Positions 37,075-44,663 of a DNA stretch of 63,864 nt are shown in pieces (position 1 is the stretch's first letter; the number at the start of each line of letters is the position of its first letter). Position numbers and translations under genes: made by a program. Under the pieces are notes generated by a model. It saw nothing but the letters and a program-made list of their open reading frames with translations, searched no databases and was not told the DNA's origin. Origin of the DNA: Mycobacterium sp. PO1 (lineage in GTDB: Bacteria > Actinomycetota > Actinomycetes > Mycobacteriales > Mycobacteriaceae); assembly GCF_017312405.1 (NCBI RefSeq), contig NZ_BLTG01000008.1, positions 1 through 63,864 on the forward strand, written 5' to 3'.

Positions 37075-38271
37075 ATGACCGCGACGGACTTGCGTTGGGA
37101 TCCTTTTGACCGCACCCTGCACGCCGAACCGTACACAGTGTGGCGGCGGATGCGGGACGAAGCGCCGGTGTACTACAACCAGGAGTTCGACTTCTACGCG
37201 CTGAGCCGGTTCGACGATGTGATGAACGCGTCGCTGGACACCGAATCCTTCTCGTCCGAGCACGGCATCACCCTCGACATGATCACCGAGGACCCCTGGG
37301 GGGATCCGAAGGCGATGATCATGATGGATCCGCCGAACCACACCGCGATGCGCAAGATGGTCAACCGCACGTTCTTCCGCAGTCGTATCGCCAAACTGGA
37401 GGATTACGTTCGGGATCTGTGCCGCGGTTACCTGGACCGCTATGTCGGCAGCGGCGGGTTCGATTACGTCAACGACTTCTCGGCCAAGCTCCCGGTGATG
37501 GTGATCAGCTCACTGCTCGGTTTTCCCGAGGAGGACCACGACAATCTCCGGGTGTGGTCGGACGCGCAGGTCCACCGCGACGAAGGCAACCCGGAGCGCA
37601 GCGCAGCCGGCGACGAGGCGTCGGCCAACTTGTTCCAGTACTACCGGCAGCAGATCGAGCTGCGACGGCGCAACCGCTTGACCGACGTGGTCAGCGACCT
37701 GATGGATTCCGACCTCGTCGAGCCCGACGTCGACCCGCGCCGGCTGGATGACGGTGAGCTGCTGGTCTTCATCGCGATGATCAACGTCGCCGGTAACGAG
37801 ACCGTGGCGCGGCTTCTCGGCTGGGCCGCGCTCACGCTGGCGCGCAATCCCGATCAGCGGGCGAAACTGGTCGCTGATCCCAGCCTGATCGGCAACGCAG
37901 TCGAAGAACTGCTCCGCTACGACGCGCCGTCGCCTGTGCAGGGACGATTCACGTTGCGTGACAGCACTTATCACGGCACCGTCATCCCGGCCGGGTCGAA
38001 GGTCGCGCTTCTCACCGGGTCGGCCGGGCGCGACGAGCGCCAGTACGAGCGCGCCGACACCTTCGACGTGACTCGTACCGGTATCCGCCACATCAGCTTC
38101 GGGCACGGTTCCCACTTCTGCCTGGGTGCTGCGCTGGCCCGGCTGGAAGCCAGGGTGGCCCTCGAGGAGACACTCAAGCGCTTCCCGGACTGGACGGTCG
38201 ACGAGTCCAACGTGGCCTACGTTCACACGAACTCGGTTCGTGGTCCGGCCAGCGTGCCCGTCCTGCTGTGA
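37075..38271 (+). CDS. Cytochrome P450
   Basis: This 398-aa soluble bacterial P450 has the I-helix oxygen-binding motif VAGNETVARLLG, the K-helix ExxR (EELLR) and the heme-ligand motif FGHGSHFCLGAALARLEAR. The Cys is about 50 residues from the C-terminus. The ATG at 37075 follows GGAGGGAAGG. It needs electrons from a ferredoxin such as the 65-aa one at 50005. A crotonase gene is coupled to it (GTGA overlap). It probably hydroxylates the hydrocarbon skeleton or a CoA-linked intermediate. Confidence 0.93.
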   Translation: MTATDLRWDPFDRTLHAEPYTVWRRMRDEAPVYYNQEFDFYALSRFDDVMNASLDTESFSSEHGITLDMITEDPWGDPKAMIMMDPPNHTAMRKMVNRTFFRSRIAKLEDYVRDLCRGYLDRYVGSGGFDYVNDFSAKLPVMVISSLLGFPEEDHDNLRVWSDAQVHRDEGNPERSAAGDEASANLFQYYRQQIELRRRNRLTDVVSDLMDSDLVEPDVDPRRLDDGELLVFIAMINVAGNETVARLLGWAALTLARNPDQRAKLVADPSLIGNAVEELLRYDAPSPVQGRFTLRDSTYHGTVIPAGSKVALLTGSAGRDERQYERADTFDVTRTGIRHISFGHGSHFCLGAALARLEARVALEETLKRFPDWTVDESNVAYVHTNSVRGPASVPVLL

Positions 38272-39068
38272 GCACCGGGCTGACGGCTCGCACCGATGCT
38301 GGTGTGCGGTGGTTGGTGCTCGACCGGCCGGAGGTCGGCAATTCGGTGACCCGCGCGATGCAGCGCGACCTGATCGACAATCTCGCCGCGGCATCCAGCG
38401 ACCCCGACATCCGAGCGGTGGTCTTCACCGCGAGCGGCGAGAGGCATTTCTGCACCGGGCCCAACCTGCGTGATCCCAACATGCGTCCCAGTCAGGAGCG
38501 CATCGCCGGTGACGCGGCCCGAATCCTGCGCACCGGGTCTCAGGCGGTCGTCGCTGCACTGCTGGACTGCGACAAGCCGGTGATCTGCGCGTTGAACGGC
38601 GTCGCTGCCGGCGTCGGCGCGAGCATGGTGCTGGCGTGCGACCTGATCATCGCTGTCCAGGACGCCCGCTTGATCGAACTGTTCGTCCGTCGCGGGCTGG
38701 CACCCGACGGCGGAGCTGCCTATCTGCTCACCCGGAAGGTGCCGTTCAACGTCGCCAAGCGGTTGATTCTCTTCGGTGAGGAACTGACCGCCACGGAGGC
38801 ACATCGCATCGGGCTGGTCAACGAAGTGGTGGCCGACCACCGCGAGCTGGACGCGCTGAGTGCCGAGTGGGCGCAACGGCTGGCGGGCGGCCCGACCCGG
38901 GCCATCGCCGCCGCCAAGGCGATGCTCAACCAGGCCTTGGACGTAGACCGGGCGGCCGCATTCCAGACCGAGGCGCTACTCGTCGAGCAGGTCGCAGGTA
39001 CCGACGACGTCGCCGAAGGCGTCGCCGCGTTCACCGAAAAACGGGACCCGCGATTCCTCGGTCGGTGA
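38268..39068 (+). CDS. Crotonase-fold protein with altered active-site motif
   Basis: This 266-aa enoyl-CoA hydratase family protein has VLDRPEVGNSVTRAMQRDLI at the start and NGVAAGVGASMVLACDLIIA as the second oxyanion segment. The first reads HFCTGPNL, where AGxDL is usual, and so lacks the Asp. RRGLAPDGGAAYLLTRKV carries an Asp in the later catalytic block. The GTG start overlaps the P450 stop. It ends against the convergent kinase-like gene. Confidence 0.84.
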   Translation: MSTGLTARTDAGVRWLVLDRPEVGNSVTRAMQRDLIDNLAAASSDPDIRAVVFTASGERHFCTGPNLRDPNMRPSQERIAGDAARILRTGSQAVVAALLDCDKPVICALNGVAAGVGASMVLACDLIIAVQDARLIELFVRRGLAPDGGAAYLLTRKVPFNVAKRLILFGEELTATEAHRIGLVNEVVADHRELDALSAEWAQRLAGGPTRAIAAAKAMLNQALDVDRAAAFQTEALLVEQVAGTDDVAEGVAAFTEKRDPRFLGR

Positions 39069-39076
39069 CGGCGGCA

Positions 39077-39091
39077 GCGCCCACTGGGCGC
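39077..39091. terminator. Small hairpin between convergent genes
   Basis: GCGCCC and GGGCGC pair around a 3-nt ACT loop in the 28-bp gap between the convergent genes ending at 39068 and 39097. The stem is short and has no U tract, so a bidirectional terminator role is only possible. Confidence 0.35.
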
Positions 39092-39096
39092 GGGCA

Positions 39097-40437
39097 TCAG
39101 TCGAGCAGCTCGCTCAACGGAGTGACGTGCCCGATCCGTCCTCCGGTCAGCATCGGTTCGATGAGTAGGAGCTGACGCAGCACGCGGCGGTGGAGCAGCA
39201 CGATCAGTGCGGGATCCTGGTCGGGCGCTGCCGCCAGTACGGCCTCTTCGAGTGCCTGATCGCCCGCTGCCCGGTCGGCAGGCCGTTCCCCGAGGAGTTC
39301 CTCGATGTCATCGAGATCCGCGGCGTCGATGGCGTGACCGTATGTGCCGACTCGATGGGACAACTGGGCGACAGCCGCAGCGCACCTGCGCTCGTGCTCG
39401 GCGATGCCGGGGGGCACGGCCAGCGATTCGATCATGCCGGGCAGTCCCGCGAGGGCCCCTTGATAGGACATCGGCACGGGATCGGGAAGCGTCACCGTCG
39501 ACAGCGGAACGCCCGCCTGCCGCGCGATGGATTCGATCGTGTGCAGGGACAACAGATGAAACCACTCGATGTACTGAACGATGTCGGTCAAGGGCAGGTC
39601 CAAGTGCAGGACTATCGCCACTCCCAGTGGGGTGCACAGCGCGAACTTGGCGGTGTGGAATTCGACCGCAGCACGGTCCAGGGGTAGCCCTGAGCGCTGC
39701 TCGTAGCGTCGCAACACCCGACCCAGGTCGCCCATCGGTTCGGTCACGTTGCGCAGTCGAAGGCCCGCGAGGTCATGGCAGACGTCACCGATGTGGGCCA
39801 GTTCGACGTCGATCAAGCCGGTGATCCGGCCGTCGGCATACATGAACTGCCCGGTGTCGCCCAGCACGAAGCGCGGGGTGGCGCGATGCGCGGGAACATG
39901 GCGTCTCAGCCAGCCGATCGCGAACTCCAGCAACGGCTCCGGACGTTGCTTGAAGTCGCGATATCGCGTGACGAATGATTCGAGGTAGTCGAGTGCGACC
40001 GCGTCGGGGCCGGTCGGAATCTGTAGGCCGGCGCCGGCGAGAGCGGTCGGATCGATGGCGTGGGCGCGGACCAGCGCGTCGACATAGTCGTCCATCACCA
40101 CGTCGACCTGCTGGGGCCCGATGCCGCTGCACGGGCTGGGATCGCCGGGCAGCCAGTCCATCACAACCGCTGACGCATCAGGGATCTCGCCGTAGATGTG
40201 CGGGACCGGGATGCCGTGCGCTTCCATCGCGCGCAGCACCGCCGCCTCGGCTGAGACCGTCGCGAACCCGAATCCTTCGCGATCGCCCCGCACGTAGAGG
40301 CGCATCTGTTGACCGTCACGCACCGCCGTCACGAACCACGCTGGCCGCCAACGCTGCTGGCGCTCGATGGTGCGAACGGGACCGATGTTCGCCGACACCC
40401 AGGCCTCGACCACACCGTCTTCTACAGCGCCAGCCAC
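39097..40437 (-). CDS. Aminoglycoside phosphotransferase (APH)-fold kinase-like protein
   Basis: This 446-aa protein has an APH/choline-kinase-like fold, as in the kinase half of ACAD10/ACAD11. It has AEAAVLRAMEAHGIPVPHIY, the catalytic loop FVLGDTGQFMYADG and the metal motif GLIDVELAHIGD. In the loop the usual HGDxxxxN lacks the His and the Asn, so activity is uncertain. The C-terminal about 110 residues form a helical extension (HLLSLHTIESIARQAGVPLS and after). No ribosome-binding site is visible. GTG 40437 is chosen because operator 40445-40471 ends 8 bp before it; ATG 40452 would lie inside the operator. Confidence 0.72.
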   Translation of the reverse strand: MAGAVEDGVVEAWVSANIGPVRTIERQQRWRPAWFVTAVRDGQQMRLYVRGDREGFGFATVSAEAAVLRAMEAHGIPVPHIYGEIPDASAVVMDWLPGDPSPCSGIGPQQVDVVMDDYVDALVRAHAIDPTALAGAGLQIPTGPDAVALDYLESFVTRYRDFKQRPEPLLEFAIGWLRRHVPAHRATPRFVLGDTGQFMYADGRITGLIDVELAHIGDVCHDLAGLRLRNVTEPMGDLGRVLRRYEQRSGLPLDRAAVEFHTAKFALCTPLGVAIVLHLDLPLTDIVQYIEWFHLLSLHTIESIARQAGVPLSTVTLPDPVPMSYQGALAGLPGMIESLAVPPGIAEHERRCAAAVAQLSHRVGTYGHAIDAADLDDIEELLGERPADRAAGDQALEEAVLAAAPDQDPALIVLLHRRVLRQLLLIEPMLTGGRIGHVTPLSELLD

Positions 40438-40444
40438 TCGACAA

Positions 40445-40471
40445 TGATACATATTCTGTGCTTCTGTAAGT
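40445..40471. promoter_or_regulatory. Operator site 8
   Basis: TGATACA and TGTAAGT are 13 bp apart, with TGTGCTT as an inner right arm. It lies between the APH-like gene (8 bp from its likely start) and the divergent luciferase-like gene (start 40516). Outer arms are weak, but the spacing and position agree with the other sites. Confidence 0.58.
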
Positions 40472-40515
40472 GCAGATCGCCGTCGGCGAGCGAAGGATTC
40501 GCGCAGGAGGGCAGC

Positions 40516-41445
40516 ATGCATTTCGTCCTGACCCATCCGATGCACACGCATCCGTATCACCCGGAACTGGTCACGGGCTCCGGTGTGGCAGCTGTTGCCG
40601 CGGCGGCGGAGCAAGCAGGCTTCGACGGGTTCGGCTTCACCGACCATCCCGCTCCGACACAGCGCTGGTTGGAGTCGGGCGGCCACGACGCGCTGGACCC
40701 CTTTGTCGCCATGGGTTTTGCCGCTGCGGTGACATCCACGCTGCGCCTGATCCCCAACCTCGTCGTGCTGCCCTACCGCAATCCGCTTCTGGTCGCGAAG
40801 GCAGGGGCCACCCTCGACGTGCTCTCGGGTGGGAGATTCGTCCTCGCGGTAGGTGTCGGTCATCTCAAACCCGAATTCGCCGCGCTAGGTGTCGACTACG
40901 AGCAACGAGCCCGGATCGTCGACGAGGGGCTGGACGTGATTCGGCGCGTCTGGACCGAAGACGACGTGAGCTTCTCGGGTGAGCACTTCGAGCTCCGCGG
41001 CGTCACCGCGCGCCCGCGCCCCGCGGTCCGTCCCCGGATCTGGATCGGCGGCAACACCGCGGCTGCACGGCGTCGCGTCGTGGCGTTCGGCGACGGATGG
41101 TGCCCCTTCGCTGCGTCCGAGATCCTGGCCAAAGCCACTCGGACGGCCACCATGGATGCCGATGCGGAACTGGTCGAGGGAATCGACGATCTACGGCGCC
41201 GATGTGACCGCGCGCAAAGGGACATTGCGACGATCGACATCACCTTCAACGGCCTCCGTGGTACTCCCGGGACCCCCGGGTTCAACGCCGATGCCTACCT
41301 GACCGAGGTGAGCAGACTCGCTCAACTCGGGGTCACCGCAATGCAGGTCAGTGTGCCCGGTGACGGTCTTGCGCACGCACTCGAGGCGATCGAGGAATTC
41401 GGTGAGTGTGTCGTGAGCCAAGTGCGCGAGGGGGCGGCATCGTGA
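40516..41445 (+). CDS. LLM-class flavin-dependent oxidoreductase, F420-type candidate
   Basis: This 309-aa luciferase-like protein has AAAAEQAGFDGFGFTDHPAP, NLVVLPYRNPLLVAKAGATL and DVLSGGRFVLAVGVGHLKPE. Later comes RIWIGGNTAAARRRVV, where LLM enzymes bind the flavin or F420 phosphate. This overall pattern resembles the TIGR03619-type F420-dependent group more than FMN luciferases. AGGAGG stands 6 bp before ATG 40516. It is a single gene under operator 40445-40471 and may reduce or oxygenate a ring intermediate. Confidence 0.82.
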   Translation: MHFVLTHPMHTHPYHPELVTGSGVAAVAAAAEQAGFDGFGFTDHPAPTQRWLESGGHDALDPFVAMGFAAAVTSTLRLIPNLVVLPYRNPLLVAKAGATLDVLSGGRFVLAVGVGHLKPEFAALGVDYEQRARIVDEGLDVIRRVWTEDDVSFSGEHFELRGVTARPRPAVRPRIWIGGNTAAARRRVVAFGDGWCPFAASEILAKATRTATMDADAELVEGIDDLRRRCDRAQRDIATIDITFNGLRGTPGTPGFNADAYLTEVSRLAQLGVTAMQVSVPGDGLAHALEAIEEFGECVVSQVREGAAS

Positions 41446-41525
41446 GCGTCCGCGACAGGTCGACCGAGCGTGATGCGATGGCCGGGCCGTCGACGCCGGA
41501 TGTCTCGCCGATCACGACTAAACAC

Positions 41526-41552
41526 TAGTACATTATGTGTACTCTTGTTTCG
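41526..41552. promoter_or_regulatory. Operator site 9
   Basis: TAGTACA and TGTTTCG are 13 bp apart, with TGTACTC in the spacer giving a 7-5-7 palindrome. It lies 44 bp upstream of the TTG start of the five-gene operon 41597-46141, in the 151-bp gap after the luciferase-like gene. Confidence 0.72.
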
Positions 41553-41596
41553 ACGTTGGGGCCGGGCCGGCTCCGCCACCTGCTCTAGGAGACGCC

Positions 41597-42418
41597 TTGA
41601 GTTTGTTCGATGCCTTTTCCTACCAAGGCAAGCGTGTACTGGTCGTCGGCGGGGCTACCGGGATGGGTAACGCCACCGCCCGGTTGGCCCTCGACGCCGG
41701 TGCTGACGTCGTGGTGATGGATTACGCTCCGTGTGACCTGGCGGATGTGACGGCTATCAGGTTGAACCTGGCCGACAAGGCCAGCATCGATGCTGCGGTC
41801 GCCGATTGCGGCGGCACGGTGGACGCGTTGTTCGCGTGCGCCGGCGTGGCCGACGGTCCGGGCATCGAGCGGATCAACTTCATCGGACATCGCTACCTCA
41901 TCGATCGCCTACGCGACAACGCCATGTTGCCGCGAGGATCGGCGATCGGGTTCATCTCCTCCGCGGCGGGGTTGGCGTGGCGCTCCAACATCGGGCAGCT
42001 CAACGAGTTCCTCGACATCACCGACTTCGACGCCGCGGCCGCATGGGCGGTCGACAATGGATGTGCCCACTACATGTTCACCAAGCAAGCGGTGTGCGCC
42101 TATGTGGCGCGGGAGGCGATGAGCCTCATGTCGGAGGGCATCCGGATCAACGCGATCTGCCCCGGGCCCACCGATACGCCGTTGGCGCAGGCGAATGCGG
42201 AACTGTGGCTGGACTTCGGCGCCGACTACCGCGCAGCGGTGGGTGTCGACGCAGCGACGCCGCTGGAGCAGGCCTACCCGCTGGTGTTCCTGTGCAGTCC
42301 TGCTGCCAGTGTGGTCAGTGGCATCACGATGGTCACCGACTCCGGATATCTGAGCGCCGGCATCACCGAGGTCTTCCCCGCCGGCACCCCCATGGCCACC
42401 ATGCTGCTGGACGGGTAA
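41597..42418 (+). CDS. SDR family oxidoreductase (3-alpha-hydroxysteroid-dehydrogenase-like)
   Basis: This 273-aa SDR has VLVVGGATGMGNATARLALD. The variant ACAGVADGP replaces NNAG, FISSAAGLAW holds the Ser and HYMFTKQAVC the Tyr/Lys pair. Its layout, with an inserted helix before the Tyr, is that of the 3-alpha-HSD/carbonyl-reductase branch. The TTG start at 41597 is supported by AGGAG 6 bp upstream. It heads the operon SDR-SDR-NTF2-lactonase-cyclase. It would oxidise an alicyclic hydroxyl. Confidence 0.84.
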   Translation: MSLFDAFSYQGKRVLVVGGATGMGNATARLALDAGADVVVMDYAPCDLADVTAIRLNLADKASIDAAVADCGGTVDALFACAGVADGPGIERINFIGHRYLIDRLRDNAMLPRGSAIGFISSAAGLAWRSNIGQLNEFLDITDFDAAAAWAVDNGCAHYMFTKQAVCAYVAREAMSLMSEGIRINAICPGPTDTPLAQANAELWLDFGADYRAAVGVDAATPLEQAYPLVFLCSPAASVVSGITMVTDSGYLSAGITEVFPAGTPMATMLLDG

Positions 42419-42423
42419 CGGTC

Positions 42424-43200
42424 GTGAGTTCCGATTTCACCGGTCACGCTGTCGTCATCACCGGGGCCAGTGGGGGAATCGGTCGCGTGATGGCGCGGCG
42501 ATACGCCGCCCGGGGCGCGAACGTCGCCCTGGTCGCCAGGCGGCCTGACGAACTGGCGGTCACGGCCGGCATCATCGCCGAGGAGGGCGGTGCGGCATCG
42601 GTGCACGTGGCCGACATCCGCGACGAGCAGCAATGCCGCGACGTCATCGGCGCGATCGTGCAACGATGGGACAGGCTCGACGTGCTCGTCAACAACGCGG
42701 CTGTGCCCGGCTCCGACCAGCCCGTCAGTGAGGCCACGATCGACAACTGGCAGAACGTGTTCGCGACCAATCTCTTCGCGCCTGTGGTTCTGACGCGGGA
42801 AGCGCTGAGCCAAGCGATGATTGCAGCGGGTAGCGGGAACATCCAGTTGGTGTCGTCGGCCGCCGCGCGGGTCGTGCAACCGAAGAAGGCACACTACGCG
42901 GCAGCCAAGCTCGGTCTGACAGCGTTGGCGCAAACGTTGGCCCTCGAACTCGGCACCAGTGGTATCCGGGTCAACACCCTGGTGGTCGGCAGCGTCGCCG
43001 GTGAGCTCTTCGACACCTACGTGGCCCGCCGCGCAGCCGAGGACGGCCTCGATCCCGCAGAGTTGCGAAGTCGACTCTCCGCGCTGAACAAGCTGGGCCG
43101 GCTCGTGCAGCCCGACGAGATCGCCGAAGTGTCGATGTGGCTCGCCTCTGGCGCGGCCTCGGCCATCACGGGCCAGGACATCAACGTCACGGGGGGCTGA
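42424..43200 (+). CDS. SDR family oxidoreductase
   Basis: This 258-aa classical SDR has AVVITGASGGIGRVMARRYA, LVNNAAVPGS, LVSSAAARVV and HYAAAKLGLTAL, so the catalytic set is complete. The GTG at 42424 lies 5 bp after the previous stop and has only a weak ribosome-binding site, suggesting translational coupling. It may act with the first SDR on a diol or on the two carbonyls of a ring. An NTF2-fold gene follows directly. Confidence 0.86.
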   Translation: MSSDFTGHAVVITGASGGIGRVMARRYAARGANVALVARRPDELAVTAGIIAEEGGAASVHVADIRDEQQCRDVIGAIVQRWDRLDVLVNNAAVPGSDQPVSEATIDNWQNVFATNLFAPVVLTREALSQAMIAAGSGNIQLVSSAAARVVQPKKAHYAAAKLGLTALAQTLALELGTSGIRVNTLVVGSVAGELFDTYVARRAAEDGLDPAELRSRLSALNKLGRLVQPDEIAEVSMWLASGAASAITGQDINVTGG

Positions 43201-43728
43201 ATGTCCACCACCGACGACCCTCGGATCGAGGCGATGCTTGCCCGGGAGGAAATTCGATCGCTGCCCATCCGCTACGCCGCCGCCGTCGAGGCGCGGGACG
43301 TCGACGCGATGGCCGAGTTGTTCTCTCCCCACGCCCGGTTCGGCAGCTACGGAGAGGGCCCCGACGGACTGCGCCGATTGATGACCGACAGTCTGACGGG
43401 AAGCCTGTTCGCCGTCATCCTGGTGGCCAATCACCTCATCGATCTGTCGGACGAAGCCCATGGCTCCGGGCAGGTCTGGGCGCACTGCTACGCCCACACT
43501 CGCGCGGACGGGTTCGTCGATCAGCTGATCAGGTACGAGGATCGGTATGAAAAGCTCGACGGACGATGGTTGTTCGGGCACCGGCGGCACAGGCTGTGGT
43601 ACGGCTCCTCGCACGCCAACTCGCCTCTGGCGCAGCCCGCCGCGAACTGGCCGGCCAGCCAGGTCGGGGTCGGTGACATCCCGCTCGCCGATCCCGAGTT
43701 CGAGTCCTGGTGGCGGTCCATCCGGTGA
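43201..43728 (+). CDS. SnoaL/NTF2-like protein
   Basis: This 175-aa protein has an NTF2-like domain: IRSLPIRYAAAVEARDVDAM followed by AELFSPHARFG, and later FGHRRHRLWYGSS. The His/Tyr-rich C-terminal strand suggests an active site. Its ATG follows the SDR stop without a gap. It is the third NTF2-fold protein of the island and longer than the one at 28875. The reaction is not known; dehydratase or isomerase activity is typical of the fold. Confidence 0.78.
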   Translation: MSTTDDPRIEAMLAREEIRSLPIRYAAAVEARDVDAMAELFSPHARFGSYGEGPDGLRRLMTDSLTGSLFAVILVANHLIDLSDEAHGSGQVWAHCYAHTRADGFVDQLIRYEDRYEKLDGRWLFGHRRHRLWYGSSHANSPLAQPAANWPASQVGVGDIPLADPEFESWWRSIR

Positions 43729-44663
43729 ACGCGGTGCGCTGTGTGGCAGAGGGTCTGGCCTTTCCGGAAAGCCCGATCTGGTGTGCGGACGGCTCCATCC
43801 TGCTGTCCGAGATGGCAGCGGGGCGCATCTCTCGGGTTCGGCCGGACGGGCGGGTGGAACTGGTCGCCGACGTCGGCGGCGGGCCGAATGGAATCGGCAT
43901 GCTGCCCGACGGCCGGTTGGTCGTGTGCCAGAACGGCGGCTCCACATTCGGTACCGGTTGGTGGCCATACGATTTCGACGGCTGTGTGCAACTGTTCCGT
44001 CCGGTCGGGGCGGCCCAGAACCCCGTGACCCCGCAGCTCCAGCTCGTCGGCGTCGACGGGTCGGTGCACACGCTGGCAGTGGAGTTCGATGCTCGCGGTG
44101 GTCGCGCGGTGCCGCTGGTCCGGCCCAGCGACCTGTGCGTCGACGCCGAGGGCGGCTTCTATATGACTGACGGCGGTACCACCCACGGCCGAACGCGCAC
44201 CATGACCGGCCTGCTGTACGGGACACCGGACGGGCGCCTCGAGGAAATCGTCTACCCGTTGGAAATGCCGAACGGTGTCGGCCTGGCGCCGGGAGGTGAC
44301 CGCGTCTACGTGGCCGAGACACGCACGCGCCGGGTGTGGGAGTTCACGTTGTCGGGCCCCGGTCGCGTCGTCGGCGGTCGTGGACTCGCCACCGTGCCCA
44401 GCGGCGGTCCGCTGAACATCGGGGGCGCGGACGGCCTCTGCATCGCGTGCGACGGCACCATCCTGGTGGCGACGCTCGGGGCCGGTGGCGTCACCGCCTT
44501 CTCGCCCGATGGTCAACTGCTCGGGGCGCTGACGCTCGACGATCCGATGACGACCAACATGACACTCAGCGGGGACGAGGCGACGCTCTACGTCACGCTC
44601 GCATCGGCTGGGCGTCTGATGGCCGTCGACGATTGGCGATCGGCGCTCGACCCACCGCAGTGA
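43725..44663 (+). CDS. SMP-30/gluconolactonase-like beta-propeller hydrolase
   Basis: This 312-aa six-bladed beta-propeller of the SMP-30/LRE-like family has the N-terminal AEGLAFPESPIWCADGSILL with the metal-binding Glu. Other blades carry GGPNGIGMLPDGRLVV, RPSDLCVDAEGGFYMTDGG, LEMPNGVGLAPGGDRVYVAE and NIGGADGLCIACDG. These are the conserved Glu, Asn and Asp metal ligands. Such enzymes hydrolyse lactones. With Baeyer-Villiger-type flavin enzymes in the same regulon a lactone intermediate is plausible. The GTG start overlaps the NTF2 stop. Confidence 0.85.
   Translation: MNAVRCVAEGLAFPESPIWCADGSILLSEMAAGRISRVRPDGRVELVADVGGGPNGIGMLPDGRLVVCQNGGSTFGTGWWPYDFDGCVQLFRPVGAAQNPVTPQLQLVGVDGSVHTLAVEFDARGGRAVPLVRPSDLCVDAEGGFYMTDGGTTHGRTRTMTGLLYGTPDGRLEEIVYPLEMPNGVGLAPGGDRVYVAETRTRRVWEFTLSGPGRVVGGRGLATVPSGGPLNIGGADGLCIACDGTILVATLGAGGVTAFSPDGQLLGALTLDDPMTTNMTLSGDEATLYVTLASAGRLMAVDDWRSALDPPQ

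Noticed and set aside
42274..44322. A 682-aa minus-strand open frame across the SDR-NTF2-lactonase operon
   Set aside because: It is antisense to three well-supported genes with conserved motifs and shows no domain of its own.
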